Positions 47,180 to 59,484 are shown, counted from the stretch's first letter. The stretch: 64,000 bases of DNA from Crocodylus rhombifer (GCA_038503035.1 JAVSML010024566.1:192776-256775); one strand, 5' to 3'. Made by a program: numbers and translations. The notes: generated by a model from the sequence alone, not told the origin.

Positions 47180-49134
47180 CAGGGATGGGCAATTATTTCA
47201 GGCGGAGAGCCGCTTACCGAGTTTTGGCAAGCTGTTGAGGGCTGCATGGGTAGCCCCGCCCATGGACAGGTGCCCCACCCCATGGCTGCCATCTTGAGAC
47301 TGGAAGTCCTGCCCCTTAACCTCTGACCTTTGCCACCTCCCCTTGCCCCTAGAAGTACTCCTTTGGAGAAGAGGATTTGCCATCTTAGGGGGAAAAAAAA
47401 CCAAATTATATACTAAAAATCAAACACCCATAATAATATATTTTAATTTAATTTTAAAAATACATTTTTGTCCTGATTTGTGTGTGCTTGTGCTGTATAT
47501 GTAGAAGTTATTGCATAATAGCTCAAAATGCAGTCTTATTCATATATTGTGTTGGGTGTGCAGGAGTATTAGGGGGGGTTTGGGTGGGCCTGGGGTTTGT
47601 GGGGATGTGTGTGTGTGTTAGTTATTGTGGGTATGGGGTATAGAGCAGCCAGCAGGTGGGCAGGAAAACAGGGAAAACAGCAGCAGGGGTGGGGGTGGGG
47701 GGAGTGGAAGTGAGCTGACAAGCGGGCATGTGGAAGTGTGGGGCCTGCACTGATGTTCCAGGGCCAGTGGTGCCCAGAATAGGGTTGTAGGAGCATGGGG
47801 TACAGGCTAGCAGGGGTCTATGGCAGGGGTTCCCAACCTTTTTTTACTGTGGACCTGCAAATTATATACGGATTTAAATTTACTTTACATGTTTATATTT
47901 AATTTTTATGGGGTGGAGTTAAAAGGATCAGATCGGGTTGCGTGCACACAGAGCCAGCTGCCTTGCTCCTAGGGCTCCACCACCACCCGTACATAGCAAA
48001 GAAGCTGCACCGCAGCTTAACATGGAGTGGGCTCTGGGCGGGTGGCCACAGGAAACACTGCCCAGCAATGGCGAAGGGGCAGGGGGGTGCTTTCTGGCTC
48101 CCCAGCAGCAGTTTGTGCTCAGCTGCCACTGCCACTAAGCCCGATGAGCAACCCAGAGCTGGTGCACAGCCCAGGCTAGGGGCAGCAGTGGGGAACAAAC
48201 TGCTCAGCCTGGGGGAAAAATGCCCTCCTTTCCCACCGGCAGCACTCCCTCCTAAAGCCGCTCGGAGCCCATGCGGGGCTGCCTGTGCCTGCTCTCCATT
48301 GCCACTACTGCTCCATGGTGTGCCAATGACACAGTGGAGAGGCAGGACAGCCCTGTGTGGGCTCTGGCCAGCTGCAGCAGGGAGCACCAGTGACAGGGGT
48401 TGTGGGGAAGTGGGCACTTTTCCCCTGCGCTGAGCACCAATTTGTTCCCCACTGCCGCTGGTCAACCCAGACGGGCAAGCATGGAGCACGTGGGGTTGGG
48501 GTTGCTCACGGTAGTCCCCACCCGTACTGTGGGGCTGGGAGTGAGCAGGTATGCGGCAACCAGATGGGGGCTTGGGGCCTGCGCTGGTGCACTGGAGCCA
48601 GCGCTGGTGGGGCCCAGAGTAGGGCGGCAGGAACGCAAGGTTCTGGCTGGCAGGGGCTTTGTGGAGCCAGGCCAACTACCCTCTCTCATTGCTGGTGCAG
48701 ACCAGCCTGGGTCCACAGACCTCTGCCAGCCTGTGCCCTACACTCCTACCACCCTACTCTGGGCCCCAGCAGTGCTGGCCCTGGGGCACTGGCGTGGGCC
48801 CTGTGCTCTTGCATGCTTCCCTCACCCGTCCCCACTTTCCCCACTTTTCTGCCTGCCCCCTTTCCCCCTTCTTATCTGAATTTCCTGCTCTGGCACTAGG
48901 AGGCGTGAACAGCCCCATGGTCCCAAGCCAGAAGCCCCTGCCTAGCTAGAGGGCAGGCTGGGCAAGCCTTGCAATTGCAGGAGCCTCCCATGGCTTCTCC
49001 TGGGTCCTACTGGCCCTGGCTCCTGTCATCTTTGACAAGGAGCTGCGGGCAGATAAATATTAATTTTCTACATTTTTTAGGGGCCCCATGGGCTGGATAG
49101 AATGGCCTGGTGGGCCATATTTTGCTCACCCCTG
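47180..49134. mobile_element. hAT-like element H1, 8-bp target duplication
   Basis: 1955 bp, ends CAGGGATGGGCAATTATT and inverse CAGGGGTGAGCAAAATAT. The flanks TCATAGCC (47172-47179) and TCATAGCT (49135-49142) match at 7 of 8 positions. The interior is GC-rich. The block at 47741-47823 recurs directly at 48575-48664 and inverted at 48713-48800. The 258-codon minus and 180-codon plus ORFs inside have no transposase features and are composition artefacts. A shorter relative lies at 53701-53861. Confidence 0.8.
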
Positions 49135-49378
49135 TCATAGCTCATACTCAACCTTCTCTTTTCCAAACTGAAGAGTCCTAGCCTTTTCAGTCACTCCTGG
49201 TTTAGCAGATACTCTACATTCTATTTGATCTTTGCTGCCCTTCTCTGTACCTTTTCCAATTTCACTGCATCCTTTTGAGATGAGGAGACTAGAACTACAT
49301 ACAGAACTGAAGGCATGGGCACACTATGGTTTTATATACTGGTGTAACTATGTTTTCCATTCCCTTCTTCCTGATGTC
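49135..49378 (-). mobile_element. Old CR1/L3-like fossil, piece 2 of 3
   Basis: It resumes directly from piece 1: 'caaccttctcttttccaaactgaagagtcc', then 'tgcccttctctgtaccttttcc', antisense of the CR1 C-terminal domain. It ends at the second hAT-like element at 49379. Confidence 0.78.
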
Positions 49379-50209
49379 CACGGATCCGGGTTTTCTGTTT
49401 CCCACAGAAAAATGGATCAAAATGCAGGTTTCCCCCTTTACTGGACAAAAATGCGGATTTCTCATTTTAACTGAGAAACTTGTGGATTTTGCAATTTTGC
49501 AAAGAGCTCTCTGAAGGCTGGCTGAGTTCCAGCCTGCAAGGGGCTGGGATGAAGTGGGAGGCACTCAGGCAGGGGGTACCATGTGTGTATATGCACATGG
49601 CTAACAGGCAGCCTGGAAAGCAGCTCCTACAGGTAAGGGGGTGGAGATTGAGGCCCCCACAGAAAGGGAGGGAGGAAGTTGGGCAGGGCTGGGGCTGCTG
49701 CCCAGCCAGATGGTGCATGGGCTTGGGACCCGGGGCTGCAATGTGAGGAGTGGAAGTGGGACGAAGCTGTGGGCAGCTTATCTGAGGGGCGAAGGGGTGA
49801 GGGTGGCTCCCCACCACTGTGCACATTCCTGGTGGGGCAGAGGGGACCCTTGCCCTCCAGATCTGTGTGCAGAGTGGGGGCAGGCACAGATGTCTGCCCT
49901 GCTGCCCTCCTCCAGGGCCTCTGCAGCTCAGCAGGTATGACCTGACACTGCAGGGTATAGCGGGGCCATGCGAGGAAGCTCGTTGCTGCTGCAAGCTCCA
50001 CAGTGCCCTGGCGATGCATCCCCTACATGTGCGGCAGCAGCGAGGGGCACAACCCCCATGCCACCACCCTTGCTGCTGCCATGTGTGCAGGGAATGCCTC
50101 GCCAGGGCAGCATGGAACTTGTAGTGGCAAGGAGATCTCTGTGTGGCCCTGTTCTGCCCTGCAGCACCCACCAGACTCTGCTCCACTGCAGCAGCCACCA
50201 CCTCCTGCC

Positions 50210-50500
50210 AAGGGCCCCATAGCCCTGGCAGCTGTGGGTCCCCTCCAGCAGGGTTGGGGGGCAAGGGTCTATGGATGGGGGCCAGGAGCACCAACAGGTG
50301 GGGAGGAGTGGGGGCACCAGCAGGGCTGTGGGTAGAGGGTGAGGGGAACAAGCAGGGCCCGGGAGATGGTGGGGTATGAGGTACACCAACAGACGGGGGG
50401 GGGTTGTGGGTGGGACCGAGGAGTACAAGCAGGGCCGGAGAGGTGGGGGGGGGGAGAACCAGCAGGGTCAGGGAGGTTATGGGGTGAGGGGCCTTTCATT
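50210..50500 (+). repeat. G-rich imperfect minisatellite
   Basis: Units of about 35-45 bp recur with 'agcagggc(c)ggg', 'gtggggt/gtgggg' and 'accaac/accagcaggg' words. Runs of 8-12 G occur near 50395 and 50445. Possible G-quadruplex former; no gene. Confidence 0.55.
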
Positions 50501-50564
50501 TCAATCACAGATTTGGGGGGGTTTATCAGAGAATTTGCCACCTTCCCCTGCCAATGATCTTGGT

Positions 50565-51560
50565 GTGCTGTGACCAGTGGGGTCTCACAAGGCTCTGTCC
50601 TAGGGCCTATACTGTTTAACATCTACATCAATGATTTGGACATTGGTGTCAGAAGCGGGCTGGCTAAGTTTGCCATCGACACCAAATTCGCGGGTAAAGC
50701 ATCCACACCTGAGGACAGGAGGGTGACCAGGTGGATCTGGACAGATTCATGAAATGGGCGGATGAGAACCTGATGGTGTTCAACACCGAAAAATACAAGG
50801 TTCTCCACCTCGGGAGGAAAAACCTGCACCATGCATATAGGCTCGGTAGTGCTACGCTGGTTAGCACTACAGATTAAAGGGACTTGGGGGTCATGGTTGA
50901 CCACAAGATGAATATGAGCCTTCAGTGTGATGCTGCGGCTAGTAAAATGAGCAAAACGCTGGCTTACATCCATAGATGCTTCTCAAGCAAATCCTGGGAT
51001 GTCATTCTCCCACTGTACTCAGCCTTGGTGAGGCTTCAGCTGGAGTACTGCATCCAGTTTTGGGCTCCACAATTCAAAAAGGATGTAGAGAAGCATGAAA
51101 GGGTGCAGAGGAGTGCCACACACATGATCAGGTCAGGAAAACAGACCTTATGATGAGAGGCTAAGAGCAATGGGGCTATTCAGCCTGGAAAAGCGCAGGG
51201 TCAGGGGTGATCTGGCGGCCACCTATAAGCTTATCAGGGGTGCTCATCAGGATCTGGGGGAACGACTGTTCACCAAAGCCGCCCAAGGGATAACAAGATC
51301 GAACAGTCACAAACTCCACTGTGACCAGTTCAGGCTGGACATAAGAAAGAACTTCTTCACTGTCTGAGCCCCCAAGATTTGGAACAGACTGCCACCTGAG
51401 GCGGTTCAAGCGCCCACTTTGAACACCTTCAATACACATTTGGATGCTTATCTTGCTGGGATCCTATGATCCCTGCTGACTTCCTGCCCCTGGGACAGGG
51501 GGCTGGACTCAGTGATCCTCCAGGGTCTCTTCCAGCCCAAATGTCTATGAAATCTATGAA
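50565..51560 (+). mobile_element. CR1-F LINE, 5'-truncated, nested in H2
   Basis: It starts at motif B (TSGVSQGSVLGP, about 50573). The catalytic block is KFAIDTKFAG at about 50666-50695, with Ile in place of one Asp. Then come DENLMVFNTEKYKVLHLGR, the C-terminal region (LEYCIQFWAPQFKKDVEKHERV), a shifted frame after 51150, and the 3' UTR ending in two TCTATGAAA units at about 51560. It has several stops. Close to CR1-D in subfamily. Confidence 0.9.
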
Positions 51561-51609
51561 ATTTGAGATTTTTTTTGCAATTTTTTATCAGGGAAAACCA
51601 GGATCTCTG

Positions 51610-52150
51610 CTGATATGCAACATTTTATTGGGGTTTTTTTGTTACCTACAATGACTCCAAACTCTTTTTTCTGAGTCATAATACATAGTTTAGAACTTTG
51701 CATTCTGTACTTATAATTAAGGTTATTTTTCCTGATGCCCATGACCGCACTTGTCAACACTGAAGTTTATCTGCCACTTTGTTGTCCATTCAGTTTTGTA
51801 AGACCTTTTTGAAGCTCCTCACCATCAGGTAGAGATTTGACAACCTGGAATAATTTAGTATAATCTGAACACTGAAGTTTTACCATGCATTCCTTTTTCC
51901 AGGTCATTTATGAAAATGTTGAATAAAACCAGGCCTAATTCAGATCAGCAGGTAACCCCACTATTAACCTTACTCCATCCTGAAAAATGACCATATAGCC
52001 CTACTCTTTGTTCCCTGTGTTTTCACCACCTTTCAGCCCACAAAAGGACTTCCATCAAATCTCAAGGCTGGAGAAAGCAGTAGAGAAGCCCAAAAGAGAT
52101 TACTACTATTTCTTCCATCTCCTGCTTATTGTAAAATGTTCCACATTTTT
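51610..52150 (-). mobile_element. Old CR1/L3-like fossil, piece 3 of 3
   Basis: Plus-strand text 'acaatgactccaaactc', 'gaagtttatctgccactttgtt', 'gtataatctgaacactgaa', 'caggtcatttatgaaaatgttgaa' is antisense of the old CR1 around FADD and upstream. It follows piece 2 in register once H2 is removed. Confidence 0.8.
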
Positions 52151-52164
52151 TATTTTTAGATGGG

Positions 52165-52290
52165 AAAAGGACGAGAGTGCTCTGTCTGTAGTAATTTCAG
52201 GGTAAAGATGCACCTTATAAACTAACTGAATCAGAGATGCACAAGCTTTCCTGAGCAAGAGCTCACTTCATCAGATGTGACAAGGGAATT
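52165..52290 (-). repeat. SINE-like 3' tail module, copy e
   Basis: The inverse reads CATCTGATGAAGTGAGCTCT, 'aggaaagcttgtgca', 'cagttagtttataaggtgca'. This is the same word order as the other copies, and a form common in turtle and crocodilian genomes by memory. Confidence 0.6.
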
Positions 52291-52440
52291 TCTAATGCAT
52301 TTCTGGGAGGCTGATCAAATAAGGGTTAGCTATTAAAGCTATTTCACTAACCTTCACAGCAATTACAGGCACAAAAATGAAGTCCTGAAGTAAGGGTCAG
52401 AATACATATTCTCCTCAGAGACTTAAAATAAGGCCTCTAT

Positions 52441-52901
52441 GGATGCATCCAGATGAGAGCAGATGTTTGTTTCCCTGGGGAAAAGTAGCAGTATGTAGGC
52501 GGCCCACAAGAGTTTCTGGGGGACAAGCAGCAGTTGCACTTTTTGTGGTGCTGCTACCAGTTCCCAGGGAACACGTGTGCTCTGGCACGTGGCAGATTAC
52601 CCCAGGTGGGGTATGGGAGGCTGGGGCAATAAACTGTGCTGTCCCCAGGAGCCTTACCTGGGGTTCTGGGGGACTTCTGGGGCTGTAGCTGCAGCAGGAA
52701 GCCTGGCTGGCAGCTGGAGCATGGCTCTAGCCAGCCAGGCTGCAGTTTTGGGTGGCATGCACTGCTTTATTTTGGCTTGGCTATTTTTTGACCCTGGGAT
52801 ATCCTGGGGTCAAAAACCCTGTTGTGCTGCAAAATAGTAGCATGGAGAATGCCTGCACATATGGTGTGTGGTGCTGCATCTGTGTTTGTCTGGACACACC
52901 C
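52441..52901. mobile_element. MITE-like element, 3-bp TAT duplication
   Basis: 461 bp, left end GGATGCATCCAGATGAGAG and inverse right end GGGTGTGTCCAGACAAACAC. TAT lies on both sides (52438-52440, 52902-52904). GC-rich interior, no transposase frame. Confidence 0.65.
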
Positions 52902-52904
52902 TAT

Positions 52905-53700
52905 AAGTTTTTTCTGAGTACTAGTTTTAAAAAGAATGTGACACTGCAACAGAAGAGAAACAATGTTTAGTAAGCCATTTAAACTCTTTTTACAGAAGTA
53001 CATAAGTTAGTAGAAAACATCTTCCGACTAATAACTAGTATTCAGGTACAGCTGCCAAAATTATCTTATTAGAATATAATGTCCAGAGTGTTCAACTGGT
53101 GACAAATGATTCAAGATTCAAGGAAATGACAAGTCATTGAAGAAGGGCTTTAACTAACATCTGTAAAGAAAATTTTTTCCATTTCAAAACATTAGCTTTC
53201 CCCTTGGACTACTTATGGCTGACTAGAAAGACATTGTATTTAACATTTAACATTGTATTTTACAGTTAAGCGATATGTTAATAAATTAAGGCTGTTAGAG
53301 ATGAAGGTATGGATTTACCTAAAGAACTTGAGAATATCTCCTACCTCAGTAGGAGATTTGGATGAGTTGATAGAAAAACTGGCAGAGCTCAAAGTCTGAG
53401 AGGCCAAAGAGATTAAACTAAATTGCTGATATTAGCATCATCTGATCTCTGTCCTCCCTAAATTTTCCAAGTATCACAAGCCAAGGGGAAAAAAACCCAT
53501 ACAGGAACCTGTGACTTCATTCCAGAGATAATAATCAGGGAACCGGGCTCCTGAAAAACAATAGAGACGTTCTCAAATTTTCATTTATGACAGAAAGATC
53601 TGAGATATACCATGCCGCTAGAGGACTAAATAACAGTATCCTTGATAATGCAGTTTTGCTGCTCCAACTGTCTGTCCGTCTCACTAGTAATAAAATTTAA
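52905..53700. other. No gene recognised
   Basis: AT-rich; nothing identified. Confidence 0.5.
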
Positions 53701-53861
53701 CAGGAGTCACTTGCTGCAACTTGAGCCATCTTCAGAACCAAAGAGTCTAAAAAATTTAGAAAATTAATATTTATCTGCCCTGGGCTGCCTGTCATGCAGC
53801 CCTCGATGACTTGCCAAAACTCAGTAAGCGGCCCTCTGCCCAAAATAATTGCCCTTCCCTG
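53701..53861 (-). mobile_element. Short relative of hAT-like element H1
   Basis: Read inverted, it begins CAGGGAAGGGCAATTATTTT and contains CCGCTTAC(C/T)GAGTTTTGGCAAG and 'cagataaatattaattttcta', all in H1. The large GC-rich interior of H1 is absent, so it is an internally deleted copy. The flanks show no convincing duplication, so the left boundary is uncertain. Confidence 0.65.
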
Positions 53862-54020
53862 CTCTAGAGTCCTCAGCATATGGTCTGGGCTGCTGCAGGC
53901 ATATGGCTGCATTTCTGGAATCCAAAATGAAATGTCTGTTCACTTGCTTATCAGTTCAATCTACACATTTTAGATGCATTTAGAAGATTAAATCAATTCA
54001 GCCTCAGGCTTTTTTGACTC
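53862..54020. repeat. Repeat copy shared with 36300-36490
   Basis: Same words in the same order as the copy at 36300. It abuts the H1 relative. Confidence 0.6.
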
Positions 54021-55249
54021 TTAAATATTGATATTTTTCCCTTTTATGTTGACATAGTTGCTATTGTTTTATCCTAGCACCACCGTCACTGTCTTTAATA
54101 ACTATGAAAAATGAAAGATCAAACCACCTTCTATAGAATGAGAACAATTCATAGGAATGAGAGATATAAATGTCAATTCATTACAGCGAACCAAGTTGTC
54201 CAAGGGCAATACAGAGCTTCAAAATTGTCAGATTACACTGTACACTTGGGTGCATGGTAAACCTTGCACAGTTAATAGAAGGAAGAGAACATGAGGCAAT
54301 TTTCTTCCAAAAATGTTTCACTGCATCTCCAACCACCCCCACCCCCTGACACTACCACCCTCCACCACAAAGTGAAGAAAAAACACTAACTTGCAAGGAT
54401 CCAATCACTTAGCCTACGGGTGAATTTCTGGTATCTGTAGTAGTATTAAGATTTATAATCTCCCAAAGTTGGACACCAAACTTGAGAATCATATGCTTGG
54501 ATAAGCATATTTTGTAGAAAGCTTACAGCCTAGGAAATATAAGGTCTACTAAATTACTTTTGAAAGCATTTCTCATTCTAGCATAATACCTATAGCCATA
54601 GATACTGTGAACTTCAATTTGCCTACAAAACTATTTATGTTGAGCTAATCTCCGTATTTTATGACTGCAGCAATGGAAATCTATTCTCTCAAAACATACT
54701 TAGATGTGCTAAAGAGTTTTTAAAATAAATGTCATAAAATGTCTAAATTAGACTAATATCCACCTATTTGTTAGAGAATATTACTGCATGTTTCTTTATG
54801 TAATGCTTTAATATTAAAGTTTTAATTTTCAGTAAATACTACTTAAGTAGACACAAGGCAAGGTGAAAAGAAAGATGGATAATAATATTCATTAATGTTG
54901 TCACTAAACAATGAGGCATAGCCTCTGAGTTTTATCATTGCCGTCAAGATAGAATATTAGTATTAAACCTTTCCTTTCCTTTATACTCTTATTGTGTTTC
55001 TACATTCATTCATATAAAAACAGTATAAAAAAGAATTGGTTATTATATAAAAGGGGAAGGCCAAAGACAAGGTAGTTTTTGATAAACTGTTATGGGCACA
55101 ATATCAAGAACCTGAAAGATGACAGGTACTACTTAAACCTGTTTCTATACATTTTTCTGGAATTTCACTTTTTAAGTATAAACAATTCCATCCAACCATC
55201 ACTGAATATCTGATATTGAGCCGATCTTGAAAGATCTAATTAATGGTAA
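54021..55249. other. AT-rich interval, no gene recognised
   Basis: Nothing identifiable. Confidence 0.5.
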
Positions 55250-55490
55250 TGTATAACATTTATTTAGTACTTTATATTTTTAAAGTATTGTGCAAGCATT
55301 ATTTAAAGCAATTTAAAGGAATCAGAGGAATAGTAATAGTTATTATTACCATTTTACTGACTAAAAAATAGACAAAAAATGGTTACATGACTTAATAAAG
55401 GTTACGCTATTAAATGTCAAGGTTGAATTTAAAGCTGAATTACCATTCAGGAATCCTGACTCCCAGGCCCCTGGCAGATGTTACATTTGT
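55250..55490 (-). mobile_element. MIR-like CORE-SINE fossil
   Basis: The plus strand reads as antisense MIR: 'ttattattaccattttactgactaaaaaa', 'ttacatgactta' (for the usual gtgacttgcccaa), then 'aatcctgactcccaggcccc'. The full order fits MIR, with heavy divergence. Derived from a tRNA-headed SINE; not transcribed as far as can be told. Confidence 0.6.
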
Positions 55491-56404
55491 TGCATCACAA
55501 ATTGTAACATGTCAAGACACCATACATTAAAATATTGTGGGATATTTCTCACCATAAAAATGTTGCTGTTCAACAAACAATTTCTTTGTGGCTGATCCAC
55601 CACTTGTATCCCAAGATAAACTAGCTTAGCATTTGGCATGATAGAGTTTGTCTTTTGGTACTTGCATATAATGCATGAAAAATGGTTTCAGGCTATAAGC
55701 CTAGTCTTACATTGGTGACTAATTGCAGTCTTTAGATAAGGGCTTAAATCTAGAAGAAGGACATCATACTGAGAGCTGTGAACCTCACTCTGAAATACCT
55801 AACTCTCCCCATCCACCCTGTAAGGAACTTAAGCACCTAACTCAGGTTTGTGTAGTCCAGTTTTGGGAGCCAGGCATCTAAAAGTTAGGTATAATGTTGA
55901 AAATCTTATGTCCACATCCATTTTTGGGTGTGTACAGAAGTTGCTTTTTTCACCATTACTGCATAAGTGCAATACTGTAAGTGCGTAACTTAACAGAAGT
56001 GCGTAGCTTTAGAGTGCTTTAAAAATGGGTACAGTGCTTTAAATTAAACTGTATTAAAAATGAGGTATTACATTTGAAGAGCTGTATTTTACAGTATTTT
56101 AGCAACCTACAGCACTTTAAATAACTTCTGCATGCTGGTCAAGTTTTTGACCAGTGGAGAAGACCTAGGAAGCTGCAAAGCGCCACCTCCTCCTAGCCTG
56201 GAAAGTACAGGAAGGCTCAGAGGACCCACTACCAAACACTGCACTTTTGTCACGTTTAAGAGCAATGTAACTTTATAGTGTTTTATAAAATGTTATCTAA
56301 ATTACAGTACTGTAAAACATGCATGGAGCACAAGACGGTAGCTGTTGTAGTCCCCTTGCTTTACCTCTGGCAGGTTAGAGTGTTATGTCTTGTGTTGTGT
56401 CAGT
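55491..56404. other. No gene; possible foldback repeat
   Basis: 55930-56340 contains GTGTACAGAAGTTGC and several ACAGT(A/G)CTTTAAA/TTTTACAGTA words in both orientations, suggesting a decayed MITE. Boundaries could not be fixed. Confidence 0.35.
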
Positions 56405-56835
56405 CTTGACATTAATTTTACACAGGCTAGGTACAGAAGTTCAGTGAGGTTAGATCACATTAAAAATTGCCACCTGATCAAATTTAGTTTGCCCAGGTGT
56501 GTGAACTTGCAGGATCTAAGCATGAACTGTACACAAGTTCAGGACATTTAGACTGGTCTAAAAATGGCCAGCCCGATCTAAGTTAACCCTACCTCCAAGG
56601 TAGTCTAACTTAGATACAGTCTGGTGAGACCAACCTAACTGAACTTCTGTACAGTTCTCAGCACAGCCCTGGAGCTGGGAAAGCCCAACTTCTGGCCCCA
56701 CACCAGGTCTGTGTTTTTCCTACCTTCCCCCAACACAAGACTATTTTTAACCTCCTGGCTCTTTGCCCTGCCCTCAGATAGACAACACATCACTGTGGAC
56801 CAGCCAGCCCCTGCAGAGCCCACCAACCCCCTCCA
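56405..56835. mobile_element. DNA element relative of 59485-60001, ending in the gap
   Basis: It contains an inverted pair at 56431-56458 and 56625-56652 (GTACAGAAGTTCAGTGAGGT and the inverse of ACCTAACTGAACTTCTGTAC). After it, 'gggctgtg'-poor text with 'ctgggaaagccca', 'gtgtttttccta' and 'cctggctctttg' parallels 59690-59800. The N gap cuts its right side. Confidence 0.55.
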
Positions 56836-56845
56836 NNNNNNNNNN
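56836..56845. other. Assembly gap (10 N)
   Basis: The flanks share no obvious overlap. The sequence to the left is C-rich and should continue, by comparison with 59830-59990, so real sequence is probably missing here, unlike the first gap. Confidence 0.6.
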
Positions 56846-59484
56846 TGATTTTAAGGATGGATCCCTCATAAAATGCTGAGCTAGAAAACAGACACTACTA
56901 CAGACACTACTAAACCATTGTAAAACTGAGACTCCAGCTTCCAAATGCTATAAAAATGTTAGTTTCATGTCTTGGGTTACTGGACATTAAAGCTGTTGCT
57001 GATAGGTGGATCCAAATGTGCTTTTTGGCAAGTGATCCAGCACTGCATATAGCAAGTCTAAATTTACTTCAGATTTTAACTATTATCGAAAGAAAATTCA
57101 CCATGCATTTACACACAGGTACAATATGTTCCAAAAAAGCATATATTTTAAGATATTTCTGGGCAATATACAAGTTAGGAGATTTAAGGCCCACTCTCCT
57201 CCAAGGATCTTAGAAGTTAAATAGCTTGTTTCTCCCCAATGAAAGACTTAACTAAAATAAGCAGTATGAACAAATCTCCAACTGTGAACTAATTAAAGAC
57301 AATTCCCTTTCATGGTTTTCCCACTAAATGACATTTGTGATTTTATTTTGCCTTCCCAAGGTTTGTCTTACTTTGTATATCTATCGTCTGTAAGATTTAT
57401 GCTAAATGCAAATTGTTTTAAATACCGGACAATAAAAATACCTTTAACATTTATATATGGTTAATTTATTAAACATCTATTAAAAGTTTCTCGTTTTCAA
57501 TATATACCTGCCATCTGTCATTATAATAATATTCTGAGTTTTTCAAACAACAGTTATAGTGGTTTACCTACTAACACATATAAAACAATGTAATGATAAG
57601 CAATGACAAGAACACATTTTTTATTTCTTTAGATTTCTAAAGTGCAATAGAAGTGCACCAGTCCAAAGCTCCAAATACCTCTCACATTTTTTTTATAATA
57701 TTGGTTTATCATTTGGTTCTCCAAATCAAATCAAATATACAGCAACAACAACAACAAACAAACCACAAATGAAAACCCCAATAGCCTCATGACAAGGGAA
57801 AAAGGCAGACATTGCAGTATGCTGTGAATGCTGACAAACTGTCTAATACAGGTGTGCAGATCAAGTTAAATGTCCACAGACATAACATAGAATGTCTTAC
57901 CAGCACCTCCACTTCCTTTCACCAAAGAGATTTCAGCTAATTTTTCCATTAAACTCACCACTGATATTACAGCATAGGCTAGGGGGCTGTTCTTTTGCCA
58001 GGCAGGTCCCATGCCATATCTTTACAGGCCAGAAAATAGCATGCTAAAATCAATCCAGAAGCCAAGAGGCAACTAATGCAGGGTGCCCAGTACCAATTCA
58101 ATGCGCTCATGGAAATGATAGGATTCAGAAGGTATCCTACATAAAAGTGCATTGCAGCAGCCCACTCTCAAGGTGATAAAGGCATAGATGAAAGCTACAA
58201 GACTGCATTTAGGGGAAAAAAAGACTTTTAGATTTATGGTCATCTGTAGGAGACAATGGAAGTTAAGGACACTCAGCAGCTCATAAGATTGATCCCTCCA
58301 AGAGACCCCAGACTACTGGCAACTGCCAGATATAGTAAATAATAACAGTTAGAAAGAAACTATTATGCTCTCTTAATACCCACTTAGAAAAGTAATGATC
58401 TCCTAGGTTCATCAGTGTCAGCTAACATAATAAGGCATTGCCACCACTCTACATTTATCTTGTGATAGTTCAAGTCCTAATGTGACTATTTCAAGTAGAA
58501 ATCTGATACTATTCATTATTATTATAACTTCACCACACACTGTAATTTTCATTTAAAGTCCCTAATGTTTGCCATCGCTGTCAGAAGAAATATTCTAGAT
58601 TGGGGGCAGGAAAAACATCTGTAAATTAAAATATGATTTTATGGAAGCTCAAAACCTATTCAAAACATGAGCTTAGTTACCATGGGTGCATCAGCTCCAA
58701 GGAGTAGGTTTATGAGCTGACAACCTGACAGTATTTCTTTGTTATGACTGGCTGAGGACATCCGATTGTCATATAATAATTTTCAGTAATTAGTATACAT
58801 ATTAGAAGTAACTCATCTTTTCATAAGAACAATGTTCTTTTAGATAAACAATAGCTTCTGCAACACTAAATTATGGAGGCCATGTTACTAATTTATGGTG
58901 GGTTACAATTATACATGTTGTGGGCCACAAGCACTCTGTGGGCTGTGTAATGAAGGCCAATAGTTTAAAAACTGATTAGAATTACAAATAATCTGCCAGG
59001 TGTTTGCACTGCTGTTACTGAAGATAATGTAGTCTAAGTCTTTAAAGCCATTTTGAATGAAAATTTTATGATTAAAAAGGTAAAAGGGGCAAAAATGTAA
59101 AAAAGTGTTGTTTTTCAAAATAAAAATGATTTTCCATCATATCTGCACTATGTGGTTAAACAAGGATTATAGCATTACCTGTGGTATTAAATGAAAATCT
59201 CACATCATATACAGCCTAAAAATGTTTTATTGGCCCTGCAGATTAGATTGCGGCCTTCTAAACAGCCTGCAAGATAGACTTGTAACACATGGAATCACTT
59301 AGTAATACAGATAACCATACAAATATGGGTTGTCAAATAGCCATAGTTAACTAAAATCACAGAGTGAATCATGAATTTTTGACCACTTGTTTCATTACAT
59401 GAACACACAAAAGTAATTTTATTTAAAAGAGCAGCTTCACAAAAATTCCTTAATTTTTCTTCCTATAAGACCTTTTTCACTTAA
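56846..59484. other. AT-rich interval, no gene recognised
   Basis: A short (CAA)n run occurs at about 57741-57757. ORFs are under 90 codons without domains. Confidence 0.5.

Larger units (their letters stand above)
49379..51609. mobile_element. hAT-like foldback element H2, containing CR1-F
   Basis: The left end is CACGGATCCGGGTTTTCTG and the inverse right end CAGAGATCCTGGTTTTCCC. The flanks CTGATGTC (49371-49378) and CTGATATG (51610-51617) match at 6 of 8 positions. The interior has a long GC-rich foldback centred near 50057 (arms roughly 49935-50056 and 50058-50180) and a G-rich minisatellite. CR1-F occupies 50565-51560, so only about 49 bp of H2 lies to its right. No transposase frame was found. 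Confidence 0.7.

Noticed and set aside
47899..50351. Several 100-294 codon ORFs on both strands
   Set aside because: All lie in the GC-rich interiors of hAT-like elements. They are low complexity and overlap in several frames. They lack the hAT transposase features I would expect.
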